A DNA stretch of 64,000 nt from Romboutsia_C sp015668195. Its GTDB lineage: Bacteria; Bacillota; Clostridia; Peptostreptococcales; Peptostreptococcaceae. Shown piece by piece: positions 36,627 to 45,139 of this stretch. How positions within the stretch are numbered: position 1 is the stretch's first letter; each line of letters starts with the position of its first letter. The stretch covers positions 434,001-498,000 of the forward strand of contig NZ_JADPFC010000002.1 of assembly GCF_015668195.1 (NCBI RefSeq), given 5' to 3'. Under the pieces are notes generated by a model. The model worked only from the letters and a program-made list of their open reading frames with translations. It did not search any database and had not been told where the DNA came from. Both the position numbers and the translations under genes were made by a program.

Positions 36627-37559
36627 TTATAAAGTTTTTTTGTAATCACTATTTTTGCCTTTTGCTGTTTCTATAATAGGAGTACTTCTTGCTATTTCAA
36701 TCATAGTTTCTATATCCTTCATTATTGGAATAAAAGGTATTACTACTGAACGTTTATCAAAATCCGTTTCTGATATAGTTAATATGTCTTTTTCATCTAC
36801 ATCTTTATCTACACCCATATGGATAAATATATTATGTATTATGGCTTGTCTTTGTCCTATATCACTTACTATGCCAAAATCACCTAAGCTTTTAGGAATT
36901 ATTTCTATTGCTAGTCCTTCATTTAAATATCTATTTCTAGTATCTTCTAAGCCTATATTACTTATATAAACTCCATTTACTTTAAGCACTGATTTATCAA
37001 AATGAATCTTAGCTTCTCTAACTTCTGCCACATCTGCTATACTATCTCTTCTTAAATATCTTCTTATTATAAGACCTATAATTCCAGCACCTATAGCTGC
37101 TGCTATCGTTGATACTAAAAATCCATATAATAAATAGTTATTAAATAGTATAAATAACCCTGATGCCATTAATGATGATAGTAAACTTATATAACATCTA
37201 GATTCATAAGTCGAAGCTATCTCTTCTACATAAGCTGATCCTTTTGGCACTATCTCTGCTTCGTCAATATTTTTTAAGGTTATTCTTTCTTGCTCTGCCA
37301 AGCCTTGAAATTGTTGTATTGCTATTGCAAAAAATGTTAATGCAGAGAATTCATTTTCTAAAAGAGCCGGAAGTGCTATTGCTCCTAAAAATGCAGCTAG
37401 TGCTGATGTTATTATTTGCTCTAGATAATCCTGAGGCCTTCTTGGATATTGTTTATCTACAACCCTAAGAACTAATGCTCTGCATAATATACCTAGGATA
37501 GATGCTACCATAAACGAATGTCTAAAAACACCTTCCCTTAATACACTCTCTTCCATCAT
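36627..37559 (-). CDS. YIEGIA family membrane protein, first copy
   Basis: Protein of 310 residues starting MMEESVLREGVFRHSFMVAS, with the motif YVEEIASTYESRCY (about 109-122), several membrane segments in the N-terminal half and a soluble C-terminal half. I placed the start at 37559, behind AAAGGAG; the open frame to 37622 runs into promoter sequence. It shares layout and many residues with the gene at 35679, so it arose by tandem duplication. First gene of a three-gene unit with its own promoter. Confidence 0.82.
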   Translation of the reverse strand: MMEESVLREGVFRHSFMVASILGILCRALVLRVVDKQYPRRPQDYLEQIITSALAAFLGAIALPALLENEFSALTFFAIAIQQFQGLAEQERITLKNIDEAEIVPKGSAYVEEIASTYESRCYISLLSSLMASGLFILFNNYLLYGFLVSTIAAAIGAGIIGLIIRRYLRRDSIADVAEVREAKIHFDKSVLKVNGVYISNIGLEDTRNRYLNEGLAIEIIPKSLGDFGIVSDIGQRQAIIHNIFIHMGVDKDVDEKDILTISETDFDKRSVVIPFIPIMKDIETMIEIARSTPIIETAKGKNSDYKKTL

Positions 37560-37593
37560 ATCAACTCCTTTGTTTTTACAACTATTGTTCCTA

Positions 37594-37622
37594 ATTTTAA
37601 GATATGATAATAGTTTGTGCAA
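37594..37622 (-). promoter_or_regulatory. Sigma-A-like promoter of the YIEGIA unit
   Basis: TTGCAC (37617-37622), a 17-base spacer and TAAAAT (37594-37599) on the minus strand, immediately after the histidine-kinase terminator. Confidence 0.55.
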
Positions 37623-37631
37623 AAATAAAAA

Positions 37632-37659
37632 AAAATTTCCTTTATTTAAAGGAAATTTT
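37632..37659 (-). terminator. Terminator after the histidine kinase gene
   Basis: Perfect 12-bp stem AAAATTTCCTTT / AAAGGAAATTTT with a 4-base loop and a following T-run on the minus strand, overlapping the kinase stop. Confidence 0.88.
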
Positions 37660-38937
37660 CTCAGGTATATTAACTATGAATTCACTACCATTTCTTAATT
37701 CACTTTTTACTTCTATTGTTCCGCCTAAAGACTTAACTATATGCTTTATTATAGCAAGACCTAAACCTGTACCGCCTACTTCTTTACTTCTTGCTTTATC
37801 AACTCTATAAAATCTCTCAAATATACGATTTATATCTTCTTTAGGTATACCTATACCTTCATCTTTTACTTTTATTATAATTTTATCTTGTTTTGTACCT
37901 ACAGTTACCTTTACTGTCTTACCTTGATTTTCTGGAGTATACTTTATAGCATTATCTATTAGATTTAAAAATACTTGTTTTATATAATCTCTATTTGCAA
38001 ATACTACAATTGATTTATCATCAAATTCATAAGTTAAGTTTATATTTTTAGATTTTGCTATATAATTAGTCATTTCATATACTTCTAAAAAGACATTATA
38101 TAAAGATACACCTTCATAAACTATCTTTTCATTATTTTCAATAAATGAAAGTAATAATATATCATCAATCAATCTTTTTAATCTATCTGATTCAGTTTCG
38201 ATTATACTTAAAAATCGATTTCTAGTTTGTACATCAATATTTTCATTTAGCCTTAGAGTTTCAACAAATCCACTTATTGATGTTAAAGGAGTTTTTAATT
38301 CATGGCTAACATTTGCTACAAAATCACTTCTCATATGTTCTAATTTAACTTTTTCAGTTATATCTTGTATGTTTATTATAGAACCTATTATTATGTGCTT
38401 TATACTTTCAAGATATATTGGATCTATACTAACCTTATATACTAAATCATCATTAATTTTTAGTTCATCAGTTTTATTTTGCTTCCAACCTTTAAAAGTA
38501 TTTATTTCTTCTAATAATTTTTCTTCTTTTATTACATTTTTTATATTTTTTCCTTCTACCAATATACCATTATCACATTTTAACATTCTTTTAGCTTCTT
38601 CATTTATAAGCATTATATTTCCATCTATATCTATAGCTAAAATTCCATGAGATATACTTTTTAGTATAGAAGTTTTTTGTAAATTGCTATAGTCTAAATC
38701 ACTTATAGTTTTATCCATTATTTCTATCATTTCATTAAAGTTTTTGCTTAGTTCACCTAAATCACCTTTAGCTGTACTACTTATTCTAGAATGAAATTCT
38801 TTATTACTTATTTTTTTAGAAACATATATAAATTCTTCTAAATACTTTCTTAATCTTAAAGTATATCGTATTGACAATATAGAGATTATTATAGATATTA
38901 ATAAAATAGAATACCCAAATGTACTTAACTGTTCCAT
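37642..38937 (-). CDS. PhoR-like sensor histidine kinase
   Basis: Sensor of a two-component system paired with the response regulator at 38961. The 431 residues have a single N-terminal membrane segment (about 9-24), a HAMP-like region (about 28-80), a PAS domain (about 85-190), the phosphoacceptor SHELKTPLTSISGFVETLR (His about residue 211) and the ATPase boxes NLIDNAIKYTPENQ, KDEGIGIPKEDI and GGTGLGLAIIKH. No large extracytoplasmic domain is visible, so the signal is probably read in the membrane or by PAS. Resembles PhoR/WalK; the true regulon is unknown. Confidence 0.9.
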   Translation of the reverse strand: MEQLSTFGYSILLISIIISILSIRYTLRLRKYLEEFIYVSKKISNKEFHSRISSTAKGDLGELSKNFNEMIEIMDKTISDLDYSNLQKTSILKSISHGILAIDIDGNIMLINEEAKRMLKCDNGILVEGKNIKNVIKEEKLLEEINTFKGWKQNKTDELKINDDLVYKVSIDPIYLESIKHIIIGSIINIQDITEKVKLEHMRSDFVANVSHELKTPLTSISGFVETLRLNENIDVQTRNRFLSIIETESDRLKRLIDDILLLSFIENNEKIVYEGVSLYNVFLEVYEMTNYIAKSKNINLTYEFDDKSIVVFANRDYIKQVFLNLIDNAIKYTPENQGKTVKVTVGTKQDKIIIKVKDEGIGIPKEDINRIFERFYRVDKARSKEVGGTGLGLAIIKHIVKSLGGTIEVKSELRNGSEFIVNIPEKISFK

Positions 38938-38960
38938 GTTGTTATCTCCTAAGTTATATT

Positions 38961-39650
38961 TTAATCAATTTTATATCCAACTCCTCTAATTGTCTGAATA
39001 TACTTGTCCGAATCATTTTCACTTTCAATTTTCTTTCTAAGATATCTTATATGAACATCTACTGTTCTTGTCTCCCCATAATACTCATATCCCCATATTT
39101 TATCTAGTAAATAATTTCTAGAAAGAACTTTTCCTTTATTTTCTAGTAAAAGTTTTAATAACTCAAATTCTTTAAGAGTAAGTTCTATTTTTTCGCTTCC
39201 TTTATACACCTCATGTTTACTTAAATCAACTTTTAGGTCTCCCGTAGATAATGTAGATTCTTTAGTCTTTACTTTTATATTACACCTCCTAAGTACAGTA
39301 CCTATTCTAGCAAGTAGTTCTTTTACACTAAATGGCTTTGTCATATAATCATCGGCACCAAATTCAAGCCCTTCTACTTTATCATTTTCCATATTTTTAG
39401 CAGTAAGCATTATAACTGGTGTGTTAGCTAATTCTTTATCACTTCTTATCTTTTTAAGTACATCAATACCACTTATATTAGGTAACATCCAGTCTAATAA
39501 TATTAAATCAGGCTTTAATTCTCTTGCCTTTATATATCCATCTATTCCGTCGTATGCATAGTCAACTTCATAGTTTGACATTTCTAAATTGAACTTTAAA
39601 AGCTCTACTATATGTATTTCATCATCTATAACAAGTACTTTTACTTTCAT
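38961..39650 (-). CDS. OmpR/PhoB-type response regulator
   Basis: DNA-binding partner of the kinase downstream. The 229 residues show the receiver acidic pair VLVIDDE, phospho-acceptor Asp in LILLDWMLPNISG (about residue 54), the switch and Lys motif VIMLTAKN..MTKPFS, and a winged-helix domain with TVDVHIRYLRKKIE (about 197-210) and QTIRGVGYKID at the C-terminus. It lies 23 bases before the kinase gene and 17 bases after pgeF. Confidence 0.94.
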   Translation of the reverse strand: MKVKVLVIDDEIHIVELLKFNLEMSNYEVDYAYDGIDGYIKARELKPDLILLDWMLPNISGIDVLKKIRSDKELANTPVIMLTAKNMENDKVEGLEFGADDYMTKPFSVKELLARIGTVLRRCNIKVKTKESTLSTGDLKVDLSKHEVYKGSEKIELTLKEFELLKLLLENKGKVLSRNYLLDKIWGYEYYGETRTVDVHIRYLRKKIESENDSDKYIQTIRGVGYKID

Positions 39651-39667
39651 GGTATTAATTCACCTCT

Positions 39668-40378
39668 TTATTTTATCTCTAGTATCATACCTATTCTTTC
39701 ATTTGTTTTATCATGTTTTCTGTAAGAATGGAATCTATCACTTTCACAACTTGTGCAAATATTTAAGTTTATTATGTTTTCTTTTTTAACATTACATTCT
39801 TTTAATATTTGTTCATTGACATTCCATAAATCTAGATGATACTTCCCTTCTTTTATTATATAAAATTTTTCATCTTTGTTTGTAAGAATTGTGTTAAATT
39901 TTTCTATAAGCTCTTCTGATACTTCATAACAACATCTACCTATAGATGGACCTATAACACTTACTATATCTTCTGGATTAGTGTTATATTTTTCTATCAT
40001 TTTATCTATAGTATTTTTAACTATTTTTGAATAAGTTCCTCTCCATCCAGCATGGATAAGTCCAATAGCTTTATTTTTCTTGTCTATTAAAGCTATTGGA
40101 ACACAATCTGCTGTAAATATTAATAGGGGAGTATTTGTTAAGTTTGTTATAAGTGCATCTCCATCCTTTTTTAATCCTATATCACATTTTTCGACTACAT
40201 TAACTATATCTGAATGTATTTGAACATTACTTGTTAAGTTTTTAAAATTAAAATTTCCTTTTTTACAAACAGTTAACATATCATCTTTTGACTTTGCATC
40301 TACATTTTTAAGAGTTACAGCTAAGTTTACAAAGTCTAAATTTTTCTCTATTTCATTTACTCTTATGAATTTTTCCAT
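39668..40378 (-). CDS. pgeF: Polyphenol oxidase/laccase-fold purine nucleoside enzyme (YfiH/PgeF family)
   Basis: YfiH-family protein; E. coli YfiH is reported to edit peptidoglycan precursors and other members cleave or deaminate purine nucleosides. The 236 residues show TADCVPIALIDKKNKAIGLI (about 110-129), HAGWRGTYSKIVKNTIDKM with the metal His, GPSIGRCCYEVSEELI (about 164-179) and SCESDRFHSYRKHD near the end. Its ATG lies one base after the nrdR stop. Confidence 0.9.
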   Translation of the reverse strand: MEKFIRVNEIEKNLDFVNLAVTLKNVDAKSKDDMLTVCKKGNFNFKNLTSNVQIHSDIVNVVEKCDIGLKKDGDALITNLTNTPLLIFTADCVPIALIDKKNKAIGLIHAGWRGTYSKIVKNTIDKMIEKYNTNPEDIVSVIGPSIGRCCYEVSEELIEKFNTILTNKDEKFYIIKEGKYHLDLWNVNEQILKECNVKKENIINLNICTSCESDRFHSYRKHDKTNERIGMILEIK

Positions 40379-40379
40379 G

Positions 40380-40838
40380 CTAGTTACCTTTCTCTGTTAA
40401 TATATTTTTTAGCTCTGCTACAAAAGTATTTATATCTTTGAATTGTCTATATACAGATGCAAATCTAACGTAAGCTACTTCATCAACCTCTTTTAGTTTA
40501 TCCATTACCATTTCTCCAATTTCCCTGGTTTCTATTTCAGATATGTAAAGCTTATTTATTTCATTTTCTATATAGTACACTATGTCATCTATTTGTTCTA
40601 TTGATACAGGTCTTTTTTCACAAGACTTTAATATTCCACTTTTTAACTTCTCTCTATCAAAATATTCTCTATTATTATCTTTTTTAACTACCATTACAGG
40701 CGTCATCTCTATTTTTTCATAAGTAGTAAACCTTTTTTTACAAGATTCACACTCTCTTCTTCTTCTTATAGACTTTCTGTCTGTATGTCTTGAATCTACT
40801 ACTTTAGATTCTTTATAGTTGCAGTAAGGGCATTGCAT
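40380..40838 (-). CDS. nrdR: Transcriptional repressor NrdR
   Basis: ATP/dATP-responsive repressor of ribonucleotide reductase genes. The 152 residues start with a zinc ribbon CPYCNYKESKVVDSR..CESCKKRFTTYE (Cys at about 3, 6, 31, 34) followed by an ATP-cone (about 45-140; VVKKDNNREYFDREKLKSGI). A strong GGAGG site precedes the ATG. The order ymxH-nrdR-pgeF is typical of clostridia. Confidence 0.96.
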   Translation of the reverse strand: MQCPYCNYKESKVVDSRHTDRKSIRRRRECESCKKRFTTYEKIEMTPVMVVKKDNNREYFDREKLKSGILKSCEKRPVSIEQIDDIVYYIENEINKLYISEIETREIGEMVMDKLKEVDEVAYVRFASVYRQFKDINTFVAELKNILTEKGN

Positions 40839-40859
40839 ATCTATATCCTCCTTTGTTTG

Positions 40860-41123
40860 CTATATATTAAAATCGTCTATATTAAGTTCTGAACCTATAT
40901 TTACTATTATAGTATCACAACCTATCTTTAGTATATCATTAAAAAATATAACTTGTCCTTCATCACCTCTTGAAAACAGACTTCTTCCTCCATCTCCACT
41001 AACTGTAAAAGACATTACTTTTCCCTCATTTATATCTAAATTTATATCAGTTATAAATCCCATTCTTTTTCCATTTTTAATGTTTATGATTTCCTTTTCC
41101 ATTATATCAGATACTCTTAACAT
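40860..41123 (-). CDS. YlmC/YmxH family PRC-barrel protein
   Basis: An 87-residue PRC-barrel protein starting MLRVSDIMEKEIINIKNGKR, with the family stretch GFITDINLDINEGKVMSFTV. Members are annotated as sporulation-associated in Bacillus and clostridia, with no defined activity. The ATG at 41123 follows GGGAGGGG; the longer open frame to 41165 enters the terminator region upstream. It precedes nrdR. Confidence 0.87.
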   Translation of the reverse strand: MLRVSDIMEKEIINIKNGKRMGFITDINLDINEGKVMSFTVSGDGGRSLFSRGDEGQVIFFNDILKIGCDTIIVNIGSELNIDDFNI

Positions 41124-41166
41124 TATAATCCCCTCCCTTACAAAAATAAATATGTACTTGTACAAA

Positions 41167-41194
41167 AAAAAATAACCTTTATAGGTTATTTTTT
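41167..41194 (-). terminator. Terminator after the GGDEF/HD-GYP gene
   Basis: Stem AAAAAATAACCT / AGGTTATTTTTT with a 4-base loop and a T-run on the minus strand, overlapping the stop codon. Confidence 0.85.
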
Positions 41195-42866
41195 AAAAAT
41201 TATCTTTATATTTTTCTAACATCTCTATAAATTTCTCAACTAAATATGGGTCAAATTGAGTACCGGCATTAGCTCTCAGTTCTTGTATTCCTTCTTCATG
41301 GCTCTTTCTTGTATTATATGGTCTATTAGATGTCATTGCATCAAAACTATCTGCAATGGTAATCATTCTTGCCAAATACGGAATCTCATCTTTTTGAAGT
41401 TTATCTGGATAACCTTTACCATCATACCTTTCATGATGGTGTCTTATTATAGATCTAAAATCCTTTAGTGGTGCTATATGGTGTATAAGATCAACTCCTG
41501 CTTGAGGATGATTTCTGAGCATATTAAATTCTTCATCTGTAAGTCTACCTTTTTTATTTAAAACTTCTTCAGGAATTTCTAGCTTACCAATGTCATGTAA
41601 ATATGCTGCTATCTGTATTTGTACTTGGTCGTGTTCACTTAATCCCATAGACTGCGCAAACCACTTGCAATAAATAACTACCCTTTCTGTATGGCCATAT
41701 GTATATCTATCCTTTATATTTATCATATTTATAAATGTTTTTAATGATTTTATTGTTTCTTCTGGTATATTTATTTCTCTACATAAGTCATATAATATAC
41801 TATGGTATGACTCTACTCTATTTTTATTAAAAGATTTTGCTCTATATAATGCATCATCTGCTGTGTTTATAAGCTGATGTTTATTAATAGCTCTATTTGG
41901 ATAAGATGAGACACCTATTGATATGGTAATATTTTTGTTTGGTTGATTTTCTTGACCTTCAAACTTAGTTTGTTGTATTGCATTTCTTATATCTTCACCA
42001 ATTTTTATAGCATCTTCTTCTGTTGTATCAGGGAGTACTGCTGCAAATTCTTCCCCACCATACCTTGCTACTATATCATTTTCCCTCATACTTGCATTTA
42101 ATATTTTTCCGATCTTTTCAAGTAATAAATCTCCAGCTTGATGCCCATTTACATCATTATAATTTTTAAAATAATCTATATCCATAAATAATAAAGAAAC
42201 TTCTTTATTATTTTTATCTGCTTCTATTAGTGTATTATTAAGATATTCTTGAAAATACCTATGATTATATAATCCAGTTAGTTCGTCTTTATTTGCTAAT
42301 TCTCTTAACTCCTTACTATGTTCTCTTTCTGTATCAACATACATACCTAGTATAATAGCTATAACAAATAAGGCTGCACTAAGGACTAAATCTCTTTCAA
42401 AATATAATCTTAACATTTCTTTATCTTCACTTGTAAACATTATACTAATAACTAGTATTGCTACTATTTGAATAATAGACGCTGAAGCACCATAGTTTTT
42501 TCCAAATTGTATTGATGATATTATAACTATAAATATACTAAGTAATTTATATCCACTTTCTCCTTTTCCTGTATAAAATACTACTAGTATAAACATTCCT
42601 ATTAGTATAGATGTTTCTAAGTAATCTAAAAATTTAGGAGATTTATCTATTCTATTTTTAGAATAAATAGATATCCATAAAAAGTAACCCATTAAAATTG
42701 TTAATATTATACTTATTGATATTGTAATAGTTATAGCATCCTTTGCTTGTTCTTCAAAAGTTACAAAACTTGCTATAGCTAATAAGCACGATATAACGTA
42801 TATAACTTTTAGTATAACTATTATCTCAAAAACTTTTTTATTTCTTTTTTTATCAAAATTTTGCAT
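41193..42866 (-). CDS. Membrane GGDEF and HD-GYP protein (c-di-GMP turnover)
   Basis: Protein of 557 residues with about six N-terminal membrane segments (about 10-175). A GGDEF domain follows with the active-site form RYGGEEF (about 268-274), so cyclic-di-GMP synthesis is plausible, then an HD-GYP domain with HDIGKLEIPEEV, the HHHERYDGKGYP motif (about 477-488) and a preceding HTERV, so breakdown is plausible too. Start ATG at 42866 behind AGGTG. It lies just after the agr-like operon. Which activity dominates cannot be told. Confidence 0.92.
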   Translation of the reverse strand: MQNFDKKRNKKVFEIIVILKVIYVISCLLAIASFVTFEEQAKDAITITISISIILTILMGYFLWISIYSKNRIDKSPKFLDYLETSILIGMFILVVFYTGKGESGYKLLSIFIVIISSIQFGKNYGASASIIQIVAILVISIMFTSEDKEMLRLYFERDLVLSAALFVIAIILGMYVDTEREHSKELRELANKDELTGLYNHRYFQEYLNNTLIEADKNNKEVSLLFMDIDYFKNYNDVNGHQAGDLLLEKIGKILNASMRENDIVARYGGEEFAAVLPDTTEEDAIKIGEDIRNAIQQTKFEGQENQPNKNITISIGVSSYPNRAINKHQLINTADDALYRAKSFNKNRVESYHSILYDLCREINIPEETIKSLKTFINMINIKDRYTYGHTERVVIYCKWFAQSMGLSEHDQVQIQIAAYLHDIGKLEIPEEVLNKKGRLTDEEFNMLRNHPQAGVDLIHHIAPLKDFRSIIRHHHERYDGKGYPDKLQKDEIPYLARMITIADSFDAMTSNRPYNTRKSHEEGIQELRANAGTQFDPYLVEKFIEMLEKYKDNF

Positions 42867-42897
42867 AGATTTCACCTAGAACTGTCTTTATTAAATT

Positions 42898-42928
42898 AAA
42901 ATCATGAGGAATAAATCCTCATGATTTT
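42898..42928 (-). terminator. Terminator after agrD
   Basis: Perfect 13-bp stem AAAATCATGAGGA / TCCTCATGATTTT with a 5-base loop, two to three bases after the agrD stop. Confidence 0.88.
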
Positions 42929-42931
42929 TTA

Positions 42932-43051
42932 TTATTCTTCTCTTAATGACTTTGGTACTTCCGGTTCAAAGAATATAAGCATACAATATGTTGATGCTCC
43001 TTCTGCAACTTTAGTTAATAAATCAGATACTGAACCTAATAAGAAATCCAT
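42932..43051 (-). CDS. agrD: AgrD-like autoinducing-peptide precursor (39 residues)
   Basis: Short gene, 39 bases after agrB, with a GGGGGAAATAAG ribosome binding site. The product begins with an amphipathic helix MDFLLGSVSDLLTKVAEG, has a core with one Cys (ASTYCMLIF) and ends FEPEVPKSLREE. The charged tail aligns with the DEPKVP tail of Staphylococcus AgrD. Aligning these places AgrB cleavage after Phe27 and gives a five-residue thiolactone ring Cys23-Met-Leu-Ile-Phe27 with an N-terminal tail of unknown length. The peptide would be exported and act as a cell-density signal. Confidence 0.92.
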   Translation of the reverse strand: MDFLLGSVSDLLTKVAEGASTYCMLIFFEPEVPKSLREE

Positions 43052-43090
43052 CTTATTTCCCCCTTATATTTTATTTTTTCTTAAATATAT

Positions 43091-43756
43091 TTAAGATATA
43101 TTTTTAGATAAAAACTTATTTATATTAAAAAGATTATCTAACAAATTAATAAGCTTGCCCCCTAGGCTAGTTAATACAAACACTTGAAGTCCTATTCCCA
43201 GTACCATTGATAAGGCTATACTTTTTGCAATTGTAACATTATTTATTAAATATATACTAAGTAATATTATAATTAAAACTACATATATATTAATTAAATT
43301 AAAAGCTTTTTTTCTTAATTTTTTTCTAGTACTTTCTTTTTTCAAAGGTTTATTCTTTGATGGTACTGGACATTTTTTATATAAAATATAATAAGAAAAT
43401 CCTATTATAAATATTATCATTAATATAGTAATACTCATATCAATATCCATTATACTTATTGATATATAAGATAGTATATATGCTAATATAACTCCTATTA
43501 AAGTACATCTTTCTGGACTTGTTGCATGCACACCTCCAGAGTACCTTTTTAAAATAGCAGATGTTATAGATATTGTCATAATTTCAATTAAGGTTTTAGT
43601 TAATAAGCCTACTACCATCGTTACAATTATTGCTAAACTAGTATGCAATATGGTAAATAGACCATAGTTTATAACTGCTATTTCTTCATTGTTTTTATCA
43701 AGCTTCTTCCCTAACTTATTCGACGTTTTTAACGATAACTCCTCTATTATCCCCAT
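43091..43756 (-). CDS. agrB: AgrB-like peptide-processing membrane protease
   Basis: Cysteine endopeptidase that removes the AgrD tail and forms the thiolactone. The 221 residues have about 4-6 membrane segments and the catalytic region RYSGGVHATSPERCT, in which His77 and Cys84 fall at the same numbers as the catalytic pair of S. aureus AgrB. GAGAGGA precedes the ATG, which is 2 bases after the stop of the gene upstream. No agrC or agrA gene is adjacent. Confidence 0.93.
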   Translation of the reverse strand: MGIIEELSLKTSNKLGKKLDKNNEEIAVINYGLFTILHTSLAIIVTMVVGLLTKTLIEIMTISITSAILKRYSGGVHATSPERCTLIGVILAYILSYISISIMDIDMSITILMIIFIIGFSYYILYKKCPVPSKNKPLKKESTRKKLRKKAFNLINIYVVLIIILLSIYLINNVTIAKSIALSMVLGIGLQVFVLTSLGGKLINLLDNLFNINKFLSKNIS

Positions 43757-43758
43757 AA

Positions 43759-44235
43759 TTATCCTCTCTTAATATATTGATTCACATTTTCCATAACCAA
43801 TTTTTTTAGTAAAAATACAATTCCTATAGCTATCAAAAGCGATGGTAACGTTCTTATAGCTGAAATAGGTCCGTCTTGATTAGTTAAAATTTCTATTGGT
43901 ATACTTAATAAAGTTGTTGCTATAAAAATATATATACCTTCACTCATGGCAAGAGCTATAAAAAATAAGCATGTGGATATTACTACTCTTAACAAATCAC
44001 CTTTTGACATTTTGTATAACATTATACCTAAAGCTATCATAGATAATATTGTATGTACTCCAAAATTTATAGGTAAAGATCTTATTGCTATTACTATCAC
44101 ACCTAATAAAAATCCTTTTTTTAATATTTCTTTGTTATCTAATTTTATTCCCATAAGCAACATTCCACAAAATATAGTTACTATACTTTCTGGAAATGTA
44201 CGCAAGATCATATACCCTATTGATGATGTTAACAT
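43759..44235 (-). CDS. Membrane protein resembling an AgrC-type sensor domain without the kinase
   Basis: A 158-residue protein with about six hydrophobic segments and only short loops. It contains ILRTFPESIVTIFCGMLLMG near the N-terminus, GVHTILSMIALGIML in the middle, and ends LLKKLVMENVNQYIKRG. The N-terminal LRTFPES/LLMG pattern and the layout remind me of the sensor part of clostridial AgrC-like GHKL kinases, and the protein stops where the kinase would begin. It is 2 bases ahead of agrB, so it is almost surely co-expressed. Assignment by resemblance only; it could instead be an AgrB accessory or immunity factor. Confidence 0.6.
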   Translation of the reverse strand: MLTSSIGYMILRTFPESIVTIFCGMLLMGIKLDNKEILKKGFLLGVIVIAIRSLPINFGVHTILSMIALGIMLYKMSKGDLLRVVISTCLFFIALAMSEGIYIFIATTLLSIPIEILTNQDGPISAIRTLPSLLIAIGIVFLLKKLVMENVNQYIKRG

Positions 44236-44309
44236 GGTCTAACTCCTATTCTTATCACATATTAAGAAAATTTTTCCAATGTTTAAAAGTGTTTTCTCAG
44301 TTCTAAGAA

Positions 44310-44338
44310 AAATCGTTGGCATTATATACCAACGATTT
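44310..44338 (-). terminator. Terminator after sigG
   Basis: Stem AAATCGTTGG / CCAACGATTT with a 9-base loop and T-rich sequence on the minus strand, 15 bases after the sigG stop. Confidence 0.85.
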
Positions 44339-44353
44339 CTCTTATACTATATA

Positions 44354-45127
44354 TTATATATATTTTCTCATATTTTTCAATGCGTTTTTTTCTATTCTTG
44401 ATACTTGTGCTTGAGATATACCTATCTCATCAGCTACTTCTATTTGAGTTCTTCCTTTATAAAACCTAAGGTCTAAAACTAACCTTTCTCTACTATTTAA
44501 TTTTTTTATGGCTTCTTTTAAGGCAATTTCTTGTAACCAATTTTCATCAGTATCTTTTTTATCTTGAACTTGATCCACAACAAATATTGCATCTCCATTG
44601 TCCTGATAAACTGGATCAAATAATGATATAGGGTCTTGTATTGCATCTAATGCCATTACAACATCTTCAATAGGTAGTTCTAATTCCTTAGATATCTCAG
44701 ATACTGTAGGTTCCTTTGAATTTGATCTAACAAGCCTTTCTCTTACTTGTAAGGCCTTATATGCAATATCTTTTAATGACCTACTTACTCTTATTGGATT
44801 ATTATCTCTTAAATATCTTCTTATCTCACCTATAATCATAGGGACTGCATAAGTTGAGAATCTTACATTTTGACTTAAGTCAAAGTTATCAATAGCCTTT
44901 ATAAGTCCTATACATCCAATTTGAAATAAATCGTCTATGTTCTCCCCTCTATTGTTAAATTTTTGTATTACACTTAAAACTAGTCTTAAATTCCCTCTTA
45001 CAAATTGCTGTCTTGCTTCTTCATCTCCATCTTTTATCTTGTGAAGAAGTTCGGTCATCTGATTATTTTTAAGTACTGGAAGTTCAGATGTATTTACACC
45101 ACAGATTTCAACTTTATTAATTTGCAT
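44354..45127 (-). CDS. sigG: Sporulation sigma factor G
   Basis: Late forespore sigma factor. The 257 residues start MQINKVEICGVNTSELPVLK, the sigma-G signature N-terminus. Region 2 follows (GNLRLVLSVIQKFNNRGENIDDLFQIGCIGLIKAIDNFD as several adjoining motifs, about 45-84), then region 3 and a C-terminal region 4 helix-turn-helix (TQIEVADEIGISQAQVSRIE, about 229-248). It follows sigE by 79 bases, in the conserved spoIIGA-sigE-sigG order. Its ribosome binding site lies within a possible hairpin (45140-45204). Confidence 0.96.
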   Translation of the reverse strand: MQINKVEICGVNTSELPVLKNNQMTELLHKIKDGDEEARQQFVRGNLRLVLSVIQKFNNRGENIDDLFQIGCIGLIKAIDNFDLSQNVRFSTYAVPMIIGEIRRYLRDNNPIRVSRSLKDIAYKALQVRERLVRSNSKEPTVSEISKELELPIEDVVMALDAIQDPISLFDPVYQDNGDAIFVVDQVQDKKDTDENWLQEIALKEAIKKLNSRERLVLDLRFYKGRTQIEVADEIGISQAQVSRIEKNALKNMRKYI

Positions 45128-45139
45128 AAATTTCAGTCC

